From an uncultured Collinsella sp. (lineage in GTDB: Bacteria; Actinomycetota; Coriobacteriia; Coriobacteriales; Coriobacteriaceae): a stretch of 61,962 nucleotides of DNA. A program made the position numbers and the translations under genes. The DNA is taken from assembly GCA_900762355.1 (NCBI GenBank), contig CAAFGE010000030.1, forward strand, positions 1 through 61,962, read 5' to 3'. Of the stretch, positions 1 to 7,515 are shown piece after piece (the first letter of the stretch is position 1; the number at the start of each line of letters is the position of its first letter). Under the pieces are notes generated by a model. That model made no database searches. It was not told the DNA's origin and saw only the letters and a list, made by a program, of their open reading frames with translations.

Positions 1-22
1 CTACACGACGCTCTTCCGATCT
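1..22. other. Illumina TruSeq adapter remnant
   Basis: The first 22 bases are identical to the 3' end of the Illumina TruSeq universal adapter, ending in GCTCTTCCGATCT. This is library sequence, not genome. It shows that the window begins at an untrimmed read or contig end, so any gene interrupted near the left edge may be broken by assembly and not by biology. Confidence 0.97.
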
Positions 23-101
23 ACTTTCGTAACGTAGTCGGAATAATAGGAATCCCCGTTTTTCACTCCTGCAATCCCACGGCACAAGACATGTTAAGCC
101 G

Positions 102-158
102 TTAGCAAAACTTGCAAAAGTTAGCAAAAGTTGCAAAAGTTAGCAAAACCTGCAAAGG
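102..158. repeat. three 19-nt tandem repeats
   Basis: TTAGCAAAA occurs at 102-110, 121-129 and 140-148, each followed by a TTGCAAAAG-like segment, giving three units with an exact 19-nt period. The third unit is degenerate. The period is not a multiple of three, so the array is not a peptide repeat in one frame. It ends exactly where recognisable ATPase coding sequence begins, which makes it a candidate rearrangement junction. Confidence 0.75.
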
Positions 159-1054
159 GGCCACCATGGATTGCAGCAAATGTCTCCGCCATGCTAGGCA
201 TGCTCGAAGATATTATCGAGCGAACCAAAGAAGCCGCAGATAGTTACCTCTCACAGCCTCATGCGCACATAAACGGTGTTCAAATTGGCCCAGTGGGCAT
301 CGATTGGACATATGCTCAAGAGGCCCAGGGCAACTGGCGCACGCGCATGAATGGCATCTTTAAGCAACTCGAAAAACATGACATCGGACTTCTCATCACC
401 ATCGATGAAGTCACCGTCGATCTCGAAGAAATGCTTCAATTTGCCTCTGTTTACCAGCACTTTGTACGCGAAAGTAAAAAAGTTGCCCTACTCATGGCCG
501 GACTGCCCTACAAAGTATCGGCGTTGCTGCGTAACGATTCCGTCTCGTTCCTCAGGCGTTCCCAATATCATCAGTTAGGACGAATCACTGACGTTGAAAT
601 TGCAAACGCCTTTCGCAAAACCGTTGAGGCCGGAGGACGTTCAATCACACCAGAAGCGCTCGAGGATGCCGTGAAGGCCGTCGACGGATTTCCCTATATG
701 ATGCAGCTCGTCGGATATCGCACATGGGATGTTTCGGAGAACTCGCCCATAATCAGTGCACCTGATGTACAGCAGGGTTCTCTGCTTGCCCGCATGGAGC
801 TGCGCGATCGAATTCTCGAAACGACCTATCGGGAGCTTTCCGATAAAGACATTGAGTTTTTGCTCGCGATGCTGCCCGATTCTGGCCCCAGCAGGGTCTC
901 GGAGATAGCCAAACGCATGGGCGTCGCCAGCAACTACGCAAGCCAATACAAACGCCGCCTCCTGGAGGACGGCGTCATTGGAGAGCGCGGGCGTGGTCTC
1001 GTTGGCTTTGACATTCCCGCGTTCAGGGAATTCTTGAACGAGAAGGCGTTTTAG
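131..1054 (+). pseudogene. AAA+ ATPase lacking its N-terminus and Walker A
   Basis: The reading frame (TTG at 131; ATG at 191 is the first ATG) matches the middle and C-terminal parts of actinobacterial AAA ATPases of about 390 residues. A Walker B-like LLITIDEV lies near residue 88-95 and a winged-helix tail covers about 240-300. The P-loop region, normally some 60-90 residues upstream, is missing: a TAG stop sits in frame at 122-124 and the 19-nt repeats replace it. Homology starts near residue 18. Without Walker A it should not bind ATP normally. It may be a true truncation or an assembly join near the adapter. Family from recall; the truncation is seen in the sequence. Confidence 0.75.
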
Positions 1055-1081
1055 CACGCCGGAATTGTCCGCGGAAGCATC

Positions 1082-1153
1082 AACGCATGGCAATCGGCAT
1101 TCCTCTTGGTAAGGACAGCAAGCATTTTCCACCAACACCGATTGCCATGCGTT
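1082..1153. terminator. long inverted repeat between convergent genes
   Basis: Perfect 16-bp arms (1082-1097 and 1138-1153) enclose 40 nt, in which TTGGT/ACCAA can add a second helix. It sits 28 nt past the ATPase stop and 11 nt past the stop of the convergent flavodoxin gene, followed by TTCTTCTTG on the plus strand. It is probably a bidirectional terminator, although the loop is long for one. Confidence 0.55.
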
Positions 1154-1163
1154 CTTCTTGTCC

Positions 1164-1694
1164 TTAGGCGAGCTTGCGAGCGAGCTCTCGCACCTCTTCC
1201 AACTTGGGCGACGATGCCATGCTGTCGCGCTCGGTCATACCGCTGATGGTGACAATGCCCTGGTCCTCCCACTTGCAGTACGCGCAGGTTGACTTGTACA
1301 TAGCGATTGCCGCATCATAGACGCCCTCGCTGTGGCTATCGAGCAAAAGGGCCGTCTTGGTGAACGGGAAGCCCGTAGCACCGAAGGCGTACAGGCGGTC
1401 GATGGCGGCCTTCTCCTGCGCAGTGATATCAAACCAGTAAATAGGCGAAGCGAAGACAACCATATCGGCGCCTTTCAGCGACTCGATCACGTCGGCCATA
1501 TCGTCCTTCTGCACGCAGGTGCCCTCATGGGTAAAGCAGTACTGGCATCCCAAGCAGCCGGCGATCTTTTTGCCTGCAACGCGGATGACCTCGGCCGTAT
1601 GGCCGGCCTCGCGCGCGGTCTCGGCAAACGCCTCGACCATGGTGTCGGTATTGGCGCCCTTGCGCGGACTGCCGCTCAATACAACGATATTCAT
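1164..1694 (-). CDS. flavodoxin-like NAD(P)H-dependent oxidoreductase
   Basis: A 176-residue protein of the NADPH-dependent FMN reductase / iron-sulfur flavoprotein superfamily. The N-terminus MNIVVLSGSPRKGANTD is the FMN-phosphate loop (residues 7-15). The cysteine group CLGCQYC followed by a further Cys (about 47-60) resembles the compact cluster site of iron-sulfur flavoproteins. FASPIYWF (about 80-88) binds the isoalloxazine. It presumably transfers electrons from NAD(P)H through FMN to small quinones or electrophiles in the cytoplasm. A strong ribosome-binding site (AAGGAGGG) precedes ATG 1694. It lies downstream of the hydrolase and cupin genes on the same strand and may share their promoter. 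The substrate cannot be told from sequence. Confidence 0.85.
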   Translation of the reverse strand: MNIVVLSGSPRKGANTDTMVEAFAETAREAGHTAEVIRVAGKKIAGCLGCQYCFTHEGTCVQKDDMADVIESLKGADMVVFASPIYWFDITAQEKAAIDRLYAFGATGFPFTKTALLLDSHSEGVYDAAIAMYKSTCAYCKWEDQGIVTISGMTERDSMASSPKLEEVRELARKLA

Positions 1695-1710
1695 AGGAAT
1701 CTCCCTCCTT

Positions 1711-1732
1711 CATGCCGCAGGCGCGCGGCATG
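1711..1732 (-). promoter_or_regulatory. hairpin just upstream of a Shine-Dalgarno
   Basis: CATGCCGC (1711-1718) and GCGGCATG (1725-1732) form a perfect 8-bp stem with a 6-nt loop, ending directly before the AAGGAGGG of the flavodoxin gene. In the leftward transcript it could influence translation or mRNA stability. On the plus strand it is followed by TTTTCTTG and could act as a weak terminator. Confidence 0.4.
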
Positions 1733-1839
1733 TTTTCTTGTAGCCAAAACGAATGGAGTTAATCAATCGCCTCGTTTCAGCTACTCCCACTCTTTAGAAG
1801 AATCGTCGCTGGAAACTTGGTATTGAATCAAGGCACGCC

Positions 1840-2811
1840 TTATTTCAGATATTCCTCAAAGAATGCCTTCAGCTTTCCAAACGGAATGATGTCCATCTGA
1901 TCGTAAAGGTCGGTGTGGCTGGCACCAGGGATAATGAGCAATTCCTTATTGTCCCCCGTCAGCTTGCCGTACGCGGCTTCGCTGAAATAGCGGGAGTGCG
2001 CCTTCTCGCCATGCACCAGCAACACAGCAGAGCGGATTTCACTGCTATATTGCAAAATCGGCATATTCAAAAAGGACAGCGAAGACGTCGCATTCCAGCC
2101 ACCGTTGGAGTTCAGGCTGCGGGGATGATAGCCTCGCGGAGTTTTGTAGTAGGCGTAATAGTCCGCTACAAACTGCGGCGCATCCTCCGGTAGCGGATCG
2201 ACCACGCCGCCCGCCAGCGCATAGCTGCCGTTTTTATAGTCCTCGGTGCGCTGCTCATTCAGCGCTTTCCGCTTTTCAAAGCGCGCCTGCTCGGAATCCT
2301 CGGCGTCAAAATAGCCGTTGGCGGTCACACGGGTCATGTCGTACATGGTCATAGCCGCGGTAGCTTTGATACGGGTGTCGATGGCCGCCGCATTGACTGC
2401 CATGCCGCCCCAACCGCAGATACCGATGATGCCGATACGCTCCGGGTCAACGCTTTCCTGCACAGAGAGGAAATCCACCGCTGCGCAGAAGTCCTCGGTG
2501 TTGATGTCCGGCGATGCTACATAGCGGGGCGTGCCGCCGCTCTCGCCGGTATAGGACGGGTCAAAGGCAATTGCAAAAAAGCCCAGCTCCGCCATTTTCT
2601 GCGCGTACAGACCGGAGGACTGCTCCTTCACCGCGCCAAAAGGGCCGCTGACGGCGATGGCGGGCAGCTTGCCTTCCGCGTTCTTAGGCACGTAGACGTC
2701 AGCCACCAGCGTGATGCCGTATCGGTTATGGAAGGTCGCCTTGCTGTGCTCAACCTTGTCGTTTTTGGGGAACACCTTGTCCCATTCCTGCGTCAGTTTC
2801 AACTGCTCCAT
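1840..2811 (-). CDS. alpha/beta hydrolase, dienelactone-hydrolase-like
   Basis: A 323-residue cytoplasmic alpha/beta hydrolase. The N-terminal half contains the oxyanion region AIAVSGPFGAVKEQSSG (about 51-67) and FDPSYTGESGG (about 83-93). The nucleophile elbow reads GICGWGG (about 130-136), with Cys where most hydrolases have Ser, as in dienelactone hydrolases and YcjY-type relatives. The C-terminal GASHTDLY supplies the catalytic His. ATG 2811 lies 2 nt after the stop of the upstream cupin gene, so the two are almost certainly co-transcribed and perhaps translationally coupled. The reaction is unknown; hydrolysis of an ester or lactone produced in the same redox cluster is an inference. Confidence 0.82.
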   Translation of the reverse strand: MEQLKLTQEWDKVFPKNDKVEHSKATFHNRYGITLVADVYVPKNAEGKLPAIAVSGPFGAVKEQSSGLYAQKMAELGFFAIAFDPSYTGESGGTPRYVASPDINTEDFCAAVDFLSVQESVDPERIGIIGICGWGGMAVNAAAIDTRIKATAAMTMYDMTRVTANGYFDAEDSEQARFEKRKALNEQRTEDYKNGSYALAGGVVDPLPEDAPQFVADYYAYYKTPRGYHPRSLNSNGGWNATSSLSFLNMPILQYSSEIRSAVLLVHGEKAHSRYFSEAAYGKLTGDNKELLIIPGASHTDLYDQMDIIPFGKLKAFFEEYLK

Positions 2812-2813
2812 GC

Positions 2814-3578
2814 CTAAGCCTCCTTGTCGGTCGCTTTAAGGTATTGCTCGTCGTCCACGGGCTCCAACCACTCGTTGGAGGCATCCTCGCCCGGAACCTC
2901 CACCGCGAGATGGGAGAACCAGCTGTCGGGCGCCGCACCGTGCCAGTGCTTTACGCCCGCGGGAATATTTACTACATCGCCAGGGCACAGCTCTTGTGCC
3001 GGTTTGCCCCATTCCTGGTAAAGCCCTCGACCAGCCACGCAGACGAGGATCTGCCCGCCGCCGCTTTTGGCGTGATGTGTGTGCCAGTTGTTGCGGCAGC
3101 CGGGCTCAAACGTAACGTTGTAAATACCGACCTGCTCGGTGGAAAGGGGCGCGAGGTAGCTTTGCCCGATAAAGTACTTCGCAAATGCGTCGTTGGGGTC
3201 ACCGATGGGAAAGGCCATCTCGTTTTGATGCTTGGTTCTTGCGTCGGCGGCATCGTCATCCGCCCAGACCTCTTTCGCCATGCGAAAGGCCGCCCATGCC
3301 TTGGGCCATCCCGCGTAAAATGCCGCGTGCGTAAGGATTTCCGCTATCTCAGCCCTGGTCAAGCCGTTGTTCTTTGCGGACATCAGATGATATTGGAACG
3401 AAGAGTCCGTCAGCCCCTGTGCCATCAAAGCGACCACCGTCACCACGCTGCGGTCTCGAAGGGAAAGCCCGTCTTCTCGACTCCACACCTCGCCGAACAG
3501 CACATCGTCATTGAGCTGTGCAAATTTGGGGGCAAAGTCCCCCAGGGCATCTCTGCCCGCCGTCTGTTTAATTGCCAT
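2814..3578 (-). CDS. carboxymuconolactone decarboxylase-cupin fusion
   Basis: A 254-residue two-domain protein. Residues about 10-105 are an AhpD/carboxymuconolactone decarboxylase-like fold (DRSVVTVVALMAQG, then LTRAEIAEILTHAAFYAGWPKA). The usual redox Cys-X-X-Cys of AhpD is absent. Residues about 125-245 are a cupin with the metal-binding pattern W-H-T-H-H and a second His-containing strand (VKHWHG). This arrangement is common in proteins annotated as quercetin-dioxygenase-like cupins. The start is ATG 3578, preceded by AGGAGG. First gene of the leftward operon whose promoter carries a MerR-type dyad (3802-3819). Function is inferred to be handling of electrophilic or aldehyde stress products; the substrate is unknown. 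Confidence 0.85.
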   Translation of the reverse strand: MAIKQTAGRDALGDFAPKFAQLNDDVLFGEVWSREDGLSLRDRSVVTVVALMAQGLTDSSFQYHLMSAKNNGLTRAEIAEILTHAAFYAGWPKAWAAFRMAKEVWADDDAADARTKHQNEMAFPIGDPNDAFAKYFIGQSYLAPLSTEQVGIYNVTFEPGCRNNWHTHHAKSGGGQILVCVAGRGLYQEWGKPAQELCPGDVVNIPAGVKHWHGAAPDSWFSHLAVEVPGEDASNEWLEPVDDEQYLKATDKEA

Positions 3579-3792
3579 AATTGATTTCCTCCTGTCGATG
3601 GTTTTGAGTGCAAAACTGCTTCCGTCCAGCTAAGCCGCGCCTAGACTCCTGTGCCCATTCGTCGCGCCTGCTCAAGAGCGGGATGCCCGCCGATTTCGCC
3701 CACGCCGTTCAAGCCGCCGGCGAATACCGTTCCGGCAAGCGTGCGCCTTTGGCGAAAATCCCTTGCGCTCCCGATTTGTATTGACGAAAATA

Positions 3793-3823
3793 AAGGTAAT
3801 ACCTAAACCTAACTTTAGGTCAA
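3793..3823 (-). promoter_or_regulatory. leftward promoter with MerR-type dyad
   Basis: On the minus strand TTGACC (3818-3823) serves as -35 and the dyad CCTAAA-N6-TTTAGG (3802-3819) fills the spacer. A -10 can be read as TATTAC (3796-3801, 16-bp spacer) or TACCTT (3793-3798, 19-bp spacer). A dyad inside a long spacer is the classic architecture of MerR-controlled promoters. The merR-like gene begins 36 nt to the right in the opposite direction. Confidence 0.6.
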
Positions 3824-3854
3824 GGAGTAAATTCGAGATTTGTCCGGAGGGGCC

Positions 3855-4295
3855 ATGTACACAATCGGACAGGTGGCGGAGATGTTCGATCTGCCCGTTT
3901 CCACGCTGCGTTATTACGACAAGCAGGGATTGTTCCCGGAATTGGAGCGAACGTCCGGCATTCGCCGATTCGGCGATACGGAACTCGAGGCGCTTCGGGT
4001 CATCGAATGCCTGAAGAAGGCTGGAATGGAAATCAAGGACATCCGGCTGTTCATGGAATGGTGTGCGGAGGGCCCATCGACATATCCCAAGCGCAAGGCC
4101 ATGTTCGAGGAGCGAAAAGCCCACATGGAGTCGGAGATCGCGAAGATGAACCGCGCGCTGGACATGTTGAAGTTCAAATGCTGGTACTACGAGCAGGCGA
4201 TTCAGGATGGCAACGAGGATAGAGTGAAGGCGCTGATCCCCGACGATTTGCCGGAAGAGATCAAAGATACCTACAATAACGCCCACGCTCAATAA
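3855..4295 (+). CDS. MerR-family transcriptional regulator
   Basis: A 146-residue regulator. The N-terminal winged helix (MYTIGQVAEMFDLPVSTLRYYD, split here at residues 1-22) and the second recognition segment RRFGDTELEALRVI are typical MerR. The C-terminal coiled coil (about 75-120) ends in a short effector segment with a single Cys (FKCWYY), as in aldehyde-type AdhR/NmlR relatives. The start is ATG 3855 because GGAGGGG stands 3-9 nt upstream; the TTG at 3840 has no such site. It is divergent from the cupin-hydrolase operon, and its likely operator lies in that operon's promoter. Effector unknown; reactive aldehydes fit the surrounding enzymes. Confidence 0.9.
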   Translation: MYTIGQVAEMFDLPVSTLRYYDKQGLFPELERTSGIRRFGDTELEALRVIECLKKAGMEIKDIRLFMEWCAEGPSTYPKRKAMFEERKAHMESEIAKMNRALDMLKFKCWYYEQAIQDGNEDRVKALIPDDLPEEIKDTYNNAHAQ

Positions 4296-4355
4296 TGCCG
4301 CCCGATGCTCAAGGGGCTTTGGCAAGGGGCTCTTTCCGAGCAGAACGAAAAAGAA

Positions 4356-4388
4356 AGCCTCCGAACCAGAGGGTCCGGAGGCTGTTTT
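4356..4388. terminator. bidirectional terminator
   Basis: AGCCTCCG (4356-4363) pairs with CGGAGGCT (4376-4383), followed by GTTTTT on the plus strand and preceded by GAAAAAGAA, which gives a T-run on the minus strand. It separates the convergent merR-like and lysR-like genes. Confidence 0.88.
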
Positions 4389-4431
4389 TCCCGTTATTCC
4401 CATAGGCATAAGCGCATCTGTTCGCGATTGC

Positions 4432-5331
4432 CTATCGATGCTCTGCCTCGAGCGCGGCAGACACCGCATCGAGGAACTCCCGCACATGGTCTGCGGGGTG
4501 CGACGAATGAAGCAGCCCGTAAGACACGAGACAGTCCCAATCGGTAGGGACGGTTTTGAGCATGGGGTGGACGTTGGCCCACAACGGCAGCGTCGCAAGC
4601 GCGAGGTCCTCGTTCGCGCCGCGATTGAACACCTCCGCCCGATATTGCGGGAAGTCTACGAGCGCGATTTGAGGATGATGCAAGAGTATCTCGTCGCGCA
4701 CGCGGTCGATTTCGGCGTTCCAGCCCCGGCGTATAAGCATAAGACTGTGATTGTGGAGGTCGTCGAATGTGACGATGTCGCGTTTGGCGAGTTCGTTGTC
4801 GACGGGAACGGCGCACCAGAGCGGCTCGCGCGAAAGCTCGAGGCCCAGGCACCCGCGCTCTTTAAGAAAGGCATCGTCGAAAATCCCCGCCACGATATCC
4901 ATGTCTTGCCCGAGGTTCGCCAAACCGCGCGCCGCCGAGGGTGTGTTTTCAAACGTGACCACCTGAAGGCTCATGCCAGGGCAACGTTCCTTCACCTTCG
5001 GCCACAGCTTCGTGAGCGGCGTGCTGGGCGTCATGAGCGACACTCCCACGCGGATGATGCGCTTTTCTCCACGCTCGGCGACGCGGGCGCGTGCGATTGA
5101 TTCTTGAGAGTACTGCACGATATGGCGGGCGTCGGCGAGCAGCGACCTGCCTGCTCGCGTAAGCGAAAGCCCCTGATGCGATCGGTGGAACAGCGTAAGG
5201 CCTAGCCGCGACTCCAGCAGGTTCATCTGCTTGATGACGGCCGTGGGCGTGATGAAGGACTCTTGTGCCGCTTTGGAGAAGCTGCCCGCCTCCGCCACGC
5301 GGATGAAAGTGTCAAGCTGTGGGTTGTACAT
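4432..5331 (-). CDS. LysR-family transcriptional regulator
   Basis: A 299-residue LysR-type regulator. The N-terminal winged HTH is clear: MYNPQLDTFIRVAEAGSF, then AAQESFITPTAVIKQMNLLE, then LTLFHRSHQGLSLTRAG (through about residue 65). The rest is a periplasmic-binding-fold effector domain. Start ATG 5331 is chosen because AGGAGG sits just upstream (5336-5341); the frame extends five codons further without a comparable site. It is divergently placed to the aldo/keto reductase at 5461 across 129 nt, so it most likely controls that gene and itself. Effector unknown. Confidence 0.92.
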   Translation of the reverse strand: MYNPQLDTFIRVAEAGSFSKAAQESFITPTAVIKQMNLLESRLGLTLFHRSHQGLSLTRAGRSLLADARHIVQYSQESIARARVAERGEKRIIRVGVSLMTPSTPLTKLWPKVKERCPGMSLQVVTFENTPSAARGLANLGQDMDIVAGIFDDAFLKERGCLGLELSREPLWCAVPVDNELAKRDIVTFDDLHNHSLMLIRRGWNAEIDRVRDEILLHHPQIALVDFPQYRAEVFNRGANEDLALATLPLWANVHPMLKTVPTDWDCLVSYGLLHSSHPADHVREFLDAVSAALEAEHR

Positions 5332-5460
5332 CGATCCTCCTGTCACGCATTATGTGCCGTATATACCCCATGGTTATATCCATCATTCCAACGTGAACTT
5401 CTCGCACGTCAGTAAACGCCGTAGCCTTGTATTCGAAAAGTCGCCATTAAGGAGGAGACC

Positions 5461-6309
5461 ATGGAGTATCTGAAGCTCAACAACGACGTAGAGATGCCCA
5501 TCGAGGGTTTGGGCACCTTCCTCATGACCCCAGACGAGGCCGAGCCAGCCGCAACCGCCGCGCTCGCGGCTGGCTACGAGCACATCGACACCGCCAACGC
5601 CTACATGAACGAGCGCGCCGTGGGCCGTGCCATCGCCAAAAGCGGCATCGCGCGCGACAAGATCTTCGTCTCCACCAAGCTCTGGCCGAGCGTCTACGAC
5701 GCGGGCATGCCGGCGGTGGACGCCACGCTCCAGCGCCTAGGGCTCGACTACGTCGACATGCTCATCCTGCACCAGCCGGTAGGCGACTACCTGGCCGCGT
5801 GGCGCACGATGGAGGAGGCCTACCGCGCGGGCAAGGTGCGCGCCCTCGGCCTCTCCAACTTCCCGCAAGACAAGATTGCCAAGGTCATCGAGGTCGCCGA
5901 CATCAAGCCGCAGCTCGTGACCGTTGAGTGCCACCCCTACCACGCCCAGCGCGACCTGCGCGCCTACCTCGCGCCGTACGGCACGGTGATCGAGGCGTGG
6001 TACCCGCTCGGCCACGGCGACAAAGGTCTTCTGGAGGAGCCCGTCTTCGTCGCTCTCGCCGAGAAGTACGGCAAGACCCCGGCCCAAGTGATCCTGCGCT
6101 GGCACGTGCAGATGGGCACCTCCATCATCCCCGGCTCCAAGAACCCCGCCCACATCGCCGACAACGCGAACATCTTCGACTTCTCCCTCACCGAAGACGA
6201 GATGGCCGAGATTGCCAAGCTCGACGGGACCATGACCTACTACACCGCCACTGAGGAAGCACTCGCGGGCTACCTGGCCATACGCCCCGATTTCGACGCG
6301 CAGGAGTAG
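5461..6309 (+). CDS. aldo/keto reductase
   Basis: A 282-residue TIM-barrel NAD(P)H-dependent aldo/keto reductase of the 2,5-diketo-gluconate reductase type. The catalytic tetrad is visible: Asp43, Tyr48, Lys73 and His104 (LILHQPVGDY). The cofactor-binding end is present (IIPGSKNPAHIADNANIFDF, about 221-240). It reduces aldehydes or ketones in the cytoplasm. A good ribosome-binding site (AAGGAGGAG) precedes ATG 5461. It is divergent from the LysR regulator and upstream of a second aldo/keto reductase and an iron-type alcohol dehydrogenase, a set that reads as an aldehyde-reduction cluster. Exact substrate unknown. Confidence 0.93.
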   Translation: MEYLKLNNDVEMPIEGLGTFLMTPDEAEPAATAALAAGYEHIDTANAYMNERAVGRAIAKSGIARDKIFVSTKLWPSVYDAGMPAVDATLQRLGLDYVDMLILHQPVGDYLAAWRTMEEAYRAGKVRALGLSNFPQDKIAKVIEVADIKPQLVTVECHPYHAQRDLRAYLAPYGTVIEAWYPLGHGDKGLLEEPVFVALAEKYGKTPAQVILRWHVQMGTSIIPGSKNPAHIADNANIFDFSLTEDEMAEIAKLDGTMTYYTATEEALAGYLAIRPDFDAQE

Positions 6310-6323
6310 CGCTCAGACGATAA

Positions 6324-6515
6324 CGGACCAACCAAGCCGCCGCCGAGGACCAGTTGGCTGTCGAGGACGAGCCCGCCGCAGTGCCCGCTGCAGACGGCAA
6401 CGTCCTCGTGGCCTACTACTCGGCACAGGACCACACCGCTGTCGTAGCTCAGGCCATCGCCGACGAGCTCGGCGCCGATCTCTTTGAGGTGACGCCTAGA
6501 ACCCGCGGGTTATAG
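6324..6515 (+). pseudogene. flavodoxin N-terminal remnant
   Basis: The 311-nt gap between the two reductases is not empty. From 6324 to the TAG at 6513-6515 one frame encodes GNVLVAYYSAQDHTAVVAQA followed by IADELGADLFEVTP, which is the N-terminal FMN-binding strand and helix of a flavodoxin. The frame then runs into unrelated residues and stops. There is no ATG start and the rest of the fold (about 100 residues) is gone. Flavodoxins with aldo/keto reductases are a common pairing, so this looks like a deleted third member of the cluster. Confidence 0.75.
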
Positions 6516-6620
6516 CCCCGTGCGCACCCCAGCGTTATAGAACCCTCACCAACGGAAACTTCCGCCGGCGCGGCGCCCCTCGTATGGTGGATACGTCAAG
6601 TTGCGAGAAAGGAAGGCACC

Positions 6621-7472
6621 ATGGACTACATCACCTTGAACAACGGCGTCAGGATGCCGCAGCTCGGCTTCGGCGTGTATCAGATCCCGGACGCCGCGGA
6701 ATGTCAGCGCGCCGTGGAGGACGCGCTCTCGGTCGGCTACCGGCTGCTCGACACGGCCGCGAGCTACGGCAACGAAGAGGCGGTCGGGGCCGCCATTCGT
6801 GCGAGCGGCCTGCCGCGCGACGAGGTGTTCGTGACGACCAAGCTGTGGATGTCGGATGTGAGCTACGAGGGGGCCAAGCGCGGCTTCGACGCGTCGCTCA
6901 AGCGGCTGGGGCTCGACTACGTCGACCTCTACCTCATCCACCAGCCGTTCGGCGACGTCTTCGGCGCGTGGCGCGCCATGGAGGAGCTCTACGAGCAGGG
7001 CGTTATCCGCGCCATAGGCACAGCTAACTTCTACCCCGATCATCTCGCAAACCTCATCTCGTTCAACCGCATCGCCCCCGCCGTGAACCAAGTCGAGTGC
7101 AACGTGTTCTTCCAGCAGCGCGAGGCGCAGGAGTACATGGTCGGCAAGGAGGTAGCCATGGAGGGCTGGGCGCCCTTTGCGGAGGGCAGAAACGACCTCT
7201 TCCGCAACGAGGTCCTCGCTCGCATCGGCGAGGCGCACGGCAAGACGGTCGCCCAGGTCGTGCTGCGCTGGCTGCTGCAGCGCGGTGTGGTCTGCATCCC
7301 TAAGAGCACGCACCGCGATCGCATGGAGCAAAACTCCGACGTCTTCGACTTCGCGCTGGGCGACGACGAGATGGTCGCCATCGCCGCGCTCGACACCGGG
7401 CGCAGCGCGTTCTTCGACCACCACGACCCCGCCACCATCGAATGGATGTCCGGGCTCGTGCGCAACGTGTAG
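6621..7472 (+). CDS. aldo/keto reductase (second copy)
   Basis: A 283-residue aldo/keto reductase related to the 5461-6309 protein but clearly diverged. The tetrad Asp44, Tyr49, Lys74, His107 is intact. The C-terminal cofactor segment reads VVCIPKSTHRDRMEQNSDVF. ATG 6621 is preceded by GAAAGGAAG. It is followed 43 nt later by the alcohol dehydrogenase, with the same strand and a strong ribosome-binding site there, so the pair probably forms one transcript. Broad aldehyde reductase role by family; specific substrate not visible. Confidence 0.93.
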   Translation: MDYITLNNGVRMPQLGFGVYQIPDAAECQRAVEDALSVGYRLLDTAASYGNEEAVGAAIRASGLPRDEVFVTTKLWMSDVSYEGAKRGFDASLKRLGLDYVDLYLIHQPFGDVFGAWRAMEELYEQGVIRAIGTANFYPDHLANLISFNRIAPAVNQVECNVFFQQREAQEYMVGKEVAMEGWAPFAEGRNDLFRNEVLARIGEAHGKTVAQVVLRWLLQRGVVCIPKSTHRDRMEQNSDVFDFALGDDEMVAIAALDTGRSAFFDHHDPATIEWMSGLVRNV

Positions 7473-7515
7473 ACGAGCGTCAGACCGCACTGATAACTTA
7501 CTAGGAGGAATTGCC

